NCBI GenBank assembly: GCA_964020085.1
Contig: OZ026603.1
Location: forward strand, 8,294,246-8,358,245
From: Micromussa lordhowensis
Lineage: Eukaryota > Cnidaria > Anthozoa > Scleractinia > Lobophylliidae
DNA: 64,000 nt
Direction: 5' to 3'
In this document: in pieces, positions 58,361-64,000 of the stretch
Layout of the letters: each line of letters opens with the position of its first letter
Numbering within the stretch: position 1 is the stretch's first letter
The notes under the pieces: generated by a model
What the model was told of the DNA's origin: nothing
The model's database searches: none
What the model saw: only the letters and a program-made list of their open reading frames with translations
Translations under genes and position numbers: made by a program

Positions 58361-58894
58361 CTGCCAGCAGAAGCGAATTACTTAGTTATCAAAACGATAA
58401 TCACTAAACTAACCCTTTCACTTTTCTGTCTTCGCAGCGCAACAGTTTCTTTAGAAACTAAAATAGTTTGTTTCGGCAAAAGGGACGCGTATGTAATTTG
58501 CGACCAACTACTGATCTACAATGAGGTCCTGAATATTTTTAAGTCAGTTTTAGCGTCGCTAGCAGAGTTAAAATGCGGCGGATTTATTGCGTACTGTAAT
58601 TGTTTTCACGGCTTCGCGCCTCTTTTTTTAATCAACGCCGAAGTTATTTTAGACCATTTTACCATTACGGGAGAAAATTGCGAAGGCTTCTTCTAACAAT
58701 CATAATCACATTTATTTATCTATTTGTTTCTTTTGCACATTAAGCATTGCTTTCTGTAAATTTACCTTGTTCATTCCGCTTTAATCCTTGACATATCATT
58801 CCAATTACAACAAACGTATATGAAACTCAAGAGAAGAACTAACTGGTTTGCTCAACTAGGCTTCATGACAATCTATGATTAACAATTAGTTAAG
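58361..58894. other. No recognisable gene
   Basis: AT-rich sequence between the microsatellite and the next foldback element; nothing supported. Confidence 0.35.
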
Positions 58895-59033
58895 GTAATA
58901 GGACTGAGTGGAGTCTAATTCGGTCTGTAATCATACAAGTGATAACAAAATCGGACGACCGCGCAGCGGGAGTCCGATTTGTTAATCACGAGTATGATTA
59001 CAAACCGAATTGGACGACACGAACTCTTATTGC
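58895..59033. repeat. Foldback element with GC-rich centre
   Basis: Outer pairing GGACTGAGTGGAGTCTAATTCGG with CCGAATTGGACGACACGA, then GTAATCATAC/GTATGATTAC and AAATCGGAC/GTCCGATTT, around GACCGCGCAGCGGGAG. Same layout as 43495-43650. Confidence 0.8.
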
Positions 59034-59585
59034 CAATGAATCATAAAAATTACAATTTCCGAGAAAAGAAGAACAGCCAAGTTATGAAAGAAAGGGAAAA
59101 TTTGTATTAAAATAATGACAAACGAGAAGTGAATTGTTTCATGTCACTCTGAAATTGAGATTGGTTGATTTAAAACTAAAACTTTGAATGTGATTGGCTT
59201 ATTGAACTGTCCGATAACAAACTGTCCAATAACAAACTGTCTGATAACAACTTGGCAAGTGAATTAGTGGAAATAGGAGTTTTTAAGGCAATAACAATCG
59301 AGGAAATTGTAATTGTTATGATTAATTTAAAAACTGTCTTCGTTCTATTACAGGCGACAAAAAATGTTTTATGTCTTCGAGACTATCTGGAATATCTGGA
59401 GACGATTCCCCACAGATAACTCCATGAATTCATTGCTAAATTGTTTTAAATTCTAAATTGTCGAATTTAGGGAATCACCTTCCTTTATAAGTTAATTAAA
59501 CAATCGTCAAATGTGAGGATTTACGCCAGAGATCATTTGACTTTTCTAACTTTTCTAGCAAATTTAGTTATTTGTCTATCCTATA

Positions 59586-59595
59586 TTTATTTATT
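59586..59595 (-). terminator. Polyadenylation signals of IL-17-like gene B
   Basis: Two overlapping AATAAA hexamers on the minus strand lie about 170-180 bases downstream of the stop codon at 59765. Confidence 0.4.
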
Positions 59596-59764
59596 TTACT
59601 GATATTCATATATATTCTATACTATAGTTCCTTTTAATGTTTCGTTATATTTAATCGTCAAGTGTTTTCTACATGAGAGCCTCTTGCTTGGATCTGGAAG
59701 ACAGCCTCGTCCCATGTTTTGATTGGTTGATACAATGCCATGACTGTTTGACACTACAATGTTC

Positions 59765-60196
59765 TTAGTGATCATAGACGTAAGCTATTTGAAGTGTCCT
59801 TTCCATCCTCGTCCAGTAGAGAGTTCCTGTTTTTCGATCGCATCGTTGAACCAGCGAGTTGTGAGTGTAGAACACGGCCCTGCAGTAATGTTTGCATTGG
59901 GGACAAACCGCCTTAGCTATGTACCTGGGAATTCTGTCGGGATCATCGTCTGTAGCCCACTTCCACGGACATTTTGTAGTCCCCTCGATTGCTCCAGTAA
60001 CGAAGTTGTTCCTCCCGTTGATTTGGGTGCTGTTGGAGCTTTGTATGACGAGCTTGTTTTCCACGAAAATGTAACGCTGACGAATGAGCTGCAGCGATTG
60101 AGTGTCGGTGAGGTTCTGTCTCCGCCTGGACGAGCAACCGCTTGAGCCTGGGAGTGCCATCAAACCAATGACGACAAACATCAAAATTGCCAGTAA
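59765..60196 (-). CDS. IL-17-like secreted protein B, main exon
   Basis: Reading leftwards from a TTTTAG acceptor (AG at 60198-60197), this exon codes 143 residues to a TAA. With the three-codon exon at 62515 the protein has 146 residues. The start MVKLLAILMFVVIGLMALPG is a strong signal peptide. The IL-17-type domain runs from CPWKW (C79) through DDDPDRIP, AVCPQC (C101, C104), C108 and C122 to AYVYDH at the C terminus. Two N-glycosylation sequons (NLT at 31, NST at 58) lie in the variable N-terminal part. A lone cysteine (C24) sits at the likely signal cleavage region, as in paralogue A (C23). The domain is much closer to A than to vertebrate IL-17s, which fits a local duplication in inverted orientation. 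Function is inferred from the family. Confidence 0.75.
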   Translation of the reverse strand, partial: LLAILMFVVIGLMALPGSSGCSSRRRQNLTDTQSLQLIRQRYIFVENKLVIQSSNSTQINGRNNFVTGAIEGTTKCPWKWATDDDPDRIPRYIAKAVCPQCKHYCRAVFYTHNSLVQRCDRKTGTLYWTRMERTLQIAYVYDH

Positions 60197-60395
60197 CTAA
60201 AAGTTAAAAATTGGTGGACAATTATTACTATAACTCATACTTATTGAATACTTAGGAACAAACCTTGTGACTATTTGTCACTTCTTCAATCAGTTACAGA
60301 GATAAGTCTTTAGCTCCAGATACAAATATGGTCACAAGTGTAAGATTCAGTTATATTAGTTACAAGGTAGCGAAAAACTGCCGAAGAACACGTAC

Positions 60396-61177
60396 TTAAG
60401 GTGGCCGAACACAGTTTTCGCACGTGCTTTTGCTGATGCAATATTCAACACGTGCACAAGGATTTCACAAACATGCCGTCAGTAGAGCGATTATTTTATT
60501 TACTCAACACCCGCACTATCTGTGTTAATTTTCTCTATAATTGAACGCAGTGTATTGATGGCTTTAGTCTTCTATTACAAAGATATGCTAGAAAAGGTAA
60601 CGATGCAAAGAACCCAGCAATTTTCAGGTTTTGTTTGTTACGGCCGGAAAGAACTCAGTTAAATGCAACGTATGCGCATTTGCTCGAAACATTGAGACCG
60701 ATTGCTTTAGCAGAAACATGCCGATTTCTAACGATCCAGTCGTTAGAATTTCAAGAAATTTGGCAGAAAAATAGATCAGAGACCACGTGAATGATCTATC
60801 AAAAAAATCTGAATTTTGACATAGGGGATTTTTAATAATACAGAAAACGATTAACGGCGAATTACGAAAATCGCCTATGTCAAAATTGTATTAGAACCGT
60901 GTTGACAGAAGGGATTTAATATCAGTTCTTAGAGTGCCAAATATAAAAACAATCTAACGACTGGATCCTTTTTAAATAAACAAAAACCATTATTTAAGTC
61001 TTGTTTTCAACCAGCCCCATTGCCATGTCAACAGCACACGCCCTAGTCAAAATGTGAGAATAAATACTTCTGTAATCAACCTTGACTCTTGCAAAAAATG
61101 GGCGCCAAAGCACAAATAGTTTAAAAGTTATGGTGAATTAGACATAGGCACTTGAAAACTGTGTTCGGCCACCTTAA
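60396..61177. mobile_element. TTAA-flanked DNA element in intron 1 of gene B
   Basis: A 782-base segment bounded by TTAA with perfect inverted ends GGTGGCCGAACACAGTTTTC and its complement. An inner inverted pair (TTTTGACATAGG near 60816 and CCTATGTCAAAA near 60870) is also present. It has no coding capacity. It shares the TTAAGG-type junction with family 1 MITEs but not their sequence. Confidence 0.75.
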
Positions 61178-62506
61178 CTATCTTTCAACTGGTTGAGAGC
61201 AACAAGCAGCTGACTTAATTGACGTTCGTAAGGATATGCATTTTATTTCGTTTGAATAAGCACGGCTTAGAGAGCCTGCGTTTTTTGTTTTCGCCCGCAC
61301 TACGACAGTTCCAGCTCAAAACCTCGTAATAAAAATGCCTATCCGTAGAGGTGAAAGTATATACACTGACATCATAGAGTATTATCCATCACAATCTAAA
61401 TAAATTTCGATTCATTGGCATGACAAGTTACCGCGATGATATTCTATGTAGCTCGCATATTGGCGCATACTTGAAGTCATGTATTTTGCTACATAAAAGT
61501 AATAAAGCTGCTCGCAGATTCTAAAGTTAAGAGATGCGAGGAATATGGTGATGAGCTTAGCTCAAGCCTGGAGGCTATATCGATCCACAGGTTTACATAT
61601 CACATGGAGAAAAGCTACTTTGAATGATGTGATCAATAAAACACAAGATTATCGAAGATTGAAAGGAGTTTGCTAAATAGAATCATTTAATTCCGTTTGG
61701 TTCTGAGAGTGATAAGTTGGAAACTAAGATGTTTCGCATTAATAGGTAGAAAGCTTTGGGTGTTAAGAACTTTGTCCGGCAAGCATGTTGTTTCTCTTGA
61801 ACGAAGGAAAAGACAAAAAAAACATTTTGTAATAACCTGGTAGCGACCGTTTTGGGGCTATTTTTAAATGTCGCTCTTTAGTTGCTGCTTGTTAGCCAAG
61901 CATAGTTGAAATAGGTTTTAAAGCGCCTGAGTTTGCAATTGCGACGCGAGCTATGTAGTAATGGAGCCTTGATCTTCAATATTGGTAATTCAACATAGTT
62001 TGTAGCGCTGTAACATCAGTCGAAATCAGAACTGAGTTCTAAACATTTTTAAATGAAATGAAAGCCTCCCGTAGCTCTCTGTGTATGGTCTATGCCATGT
62101 TTGGCCGAATGAAACAATTTAAATTATATTAAGATCAGAGATGCTTGACTTATTGCAGAAGCTATGTCTGTTAAACAAGTATTTCATTTTCTTATTCAAA
62201 ATGCTTATAAATTACTAATTCGAAGCAGTGAGTGGAAAGAAATTATTTCCTTCACAACTCTAAACTATCAAGAAACTAAAACGTTTGTTATCACTGACTA
62301 AAAAGATATAACATGGGAAATTTCGGACAAAATACTATAAACTTCAACAGCAATAATCTTTAAACTTTCAGTGCAATAATATGAAACGGCGTCCAGATGT
62401 AAATGAGATAGTTCAGTAAAGATCTCTTTGAGAATACGGCATGAATTTTAGGCGAAAACGTTACTTTATCCATTTTGATAACAATCAAAACGCGAACGGA
62501 TCTTAC
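61178..62506. other. Remainder of intron 1 of IL-17-like gene B
   Basis: No other gene or repeat was recognised. The intron (62506-60197, 2310 bases) begins GTAAGA. Confidence 0.4.
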
Positions 62507-62515
62507 CTTAACCAT
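62507..62515 (-). CDS. IL-17-like gene B, coding exon 1 (3 codons)
   Basis: ATG GTT AAG is followed by a consensus GTAAGA donor. Phase 0 joining to 60196 gives an uninterrupted signal peptide. The upstream frame continues without another ATG in the likely 5' UTR, so this ATG is the start. The arrangement mirrors gene A. Confidence 0.6.
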
Positions 62516-62654
62516 CGTTTGGATAACTTCTTCACCACTTTGCGTTCTACCACGTTTCTCTGACTTGTCAATCAATTTGACTTTCGCTTCTTCTTGTTTT
62601 CGAGTCAGCTTCTTTGCTATTGAGCTTCTGCAGTGGAAACGTCTCACTCATCTG

Positions 62655-62662
62655 CTTATATA
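62655..62662 (-). promoter_or_regulatory. TATA box of IL-17-like gene B
   Basis: TATATAAG on the minus strand lies 147 bases upstream of the ATG, implying transcription from about 62630 and a 5' UTR of about 115 bases. Confidence 0.55.
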
Positions 62663-64000
62663 CACTTCGATGCCTCAGCCGGCATTGCATTGGGAAGTGA
62701 CAGGCCATCCGCCTACATAAATTGTTTAATGATTCGCTTTCTTTTTGGAAAGCTAAACTCGATATTGAGAAAGATACAATTGATTTAAAAATGAAGTTCC
62801 ATTCTGGTGACATAGCATTCTATTTTTGGTGAAAAAGACCGCGTTAAAATTTCTCCTCTTCAATTCAGCGGATGTCACCACACCTTGCAAAGTAAACGCG
62901 TGCTCGTTTCGTCATCTTTTCCGCTTTCTGTAATTTTTAGCTCTTGATCCTCGAGACAATTAATAAATGGGCTTAATAGTCTAAAATTTGGTACCAGACA
63001 GTTAATTATTTTATAAACTCTCAGTCAGGTCTATAGTTTGTTCTTATGGTGAATAACAGGATGAACTTGGTTTTTCGCTATGTCCGTTTCTAATTAACCT
63101 GAGAATAGGACTACGATTAAACACTTTCCGTGCCTGGAACTGACTGTGTCTGTAGATATAAGACTGATATCCCACGTATTAAAAGGAATGCGGCACTTTG
63201 CAAACACGTTGTCTTCATCCACCCAGAACGGCACCTCTATTTTTTGAAGAACGGAACACAATTAAACTCAAGTACTTGAAGAAATTTAAAGGATAATTCC
63301 TAAGATTAGTTCTTACTCATGTGAGTGGTGCTTTCAGGCTGCAAATGTTGCACATTTTAATTGCTTTAAAATGTTGCTGACAAAACGGTGACTGTAGCTT
63401 TTCATAAGGAAGAAGAAAACTTGAAAATTTCACATCACTCTGAGCATTTTCTTCTTTGTACTTAATCTGTATAGTCTAAGATCTTTGAATTTTCAATTTC
63501 AGTTAAAACTTCAACCCAAGGGTACTTAAGCGATTTGTTTATTTTTAAAAACTTCAACGCATTTCGCAATCCTCTTCCCCGACCCACTTAAGCTTTAAAC
63601 TTCCTAACGGAAGTCCGCGCCTCTTAAGCGTTCAAACAAACAGGACAAACAAGGTTTGTCCACGTGTTTGAGACGTCTGTGAGGAAATTCACGTAAGATC
63701 AGAATTGCAGTACCTCGATTTTAATTCCTTTTTAACAGCTCAGCTGAGTTTGAATTGTTTTTTTTATTTCTCTCGCTAAGGAATCATATTTTTTAAGAAC
63801 GATTTTTATCAGCGGACGAAATCGAAACGATATTTGTATATTTTTTCCATTGCGCAATGCGTTCCCTTTGTGTAAAGCTGTTTTTATTGATTGTGATTCT
63901 AGTTTGCTAACTAAAGGTATCGAAGCCTTAAACACTGCGACAAGTGTTATTATTTAGACGTGTTTGTCAGGAGTTCACGGGTACGCCTCATTAGGGCGTG
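62663..64000. other. Upstream region of IL-17-like gene B; no further gene
   Basis: AT-rich. A 67-codon Lys-rich minus-strand frame at 63732-63935 is unassigned. The stretch probably holds the regulatory region of gene B, but I cannot name specific sites. Confidence 0.35.

Noticed and set aside
57428..58385. Poly-Leu, Tyr-Cys and Val-Ala open frames
   Set aside because: They are translations of the trinucleotide and hexanucleotide arrays; only the short LINE tail at 57604-57726 has a protein motif.
62360..62647. 95-codon minus-strand frame overlapping exon 1 of IL-17-like gene B
   Set aside because: It begins at GTG, not ATG, and reads through the proposed donor into the intron. Only its MVK segment is used as the coding microexon.

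Overview
The window looks like eukaryotic, metazoan nuclear DNA, most likely from an anthozoan cnidarian such as a stony coral. It is AT-rich and gene-poor, its genes have introns, and it is crowded with inverted-repeat elements, LINE debris and trinucleotide microsatellites. A tRNA-headed short repeat resembling one I associate with coral genomes also points this way. The species assignment is inference.

Two sets of real genes stand out. (1) Three minus-strand paralogues encode TAZ-type zinc-finger proteins: 1-521 (runs off the left edge), 14712-15812 and 25539-27155. Each has one TAZ domain near the N terminus with all twelve zinc ligands, an uninterrupted coding exon, and a likely 3' splice site about 20-35 bases upstream of the ATG. 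The two complete ones share a short predicted helical block at the C terminus. (2) Two IL-17-like secreted proteins lie tail to tail near the right end, one on + (49479-52285) and one on - (62515-59765). In both, a tiny first coding exon (2 or 3 codons) joins in phase 0 to a main exon of almost equal size, completing a signal peptide. Both proteins would be 146 residues with identical spacing of their last five cysteines. Each has a TATA box 120-150 bases upstream of its ATG.

The rest is mostly mobile or repetitive. At 4144-12852 a 3.5 kb unit occurs twice in direct orientation, with a truncated restriction-endonuclease-type LINE (R2/R4-like) sitting in an (ATT)n tract between the copies; part of the unit recurs inverted at 14004-14565. 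From 16 to 34 kb there are TTAA-flanked MITEs (four copies of one family), a Tc/pogo-like MITE, a large inverted repeat with a hammerhead-like motif, a composite insertion that split a minisatellite, and a 154-base palindrome. A degenerate L1/Tx1-like LINE occupies 34.9-37.0 kb. From 37 to 49 kb I see only foldback repeats, small tandem duplications and a LINE tail. Between the two IL-17-like genes (52.3-59.7 kb) are a SINE with a 13-base target duplication, three LINE fragments and long trinucleotide arrays.

The TAZ proteins are probably nuclear protein-interaction factors, and the IL-17-like proteins secreted signalling ligands. Nothing in the sequence links the two sets. Exon joins, splice sites and family assignments were made by eye, without database searches or transcripts.
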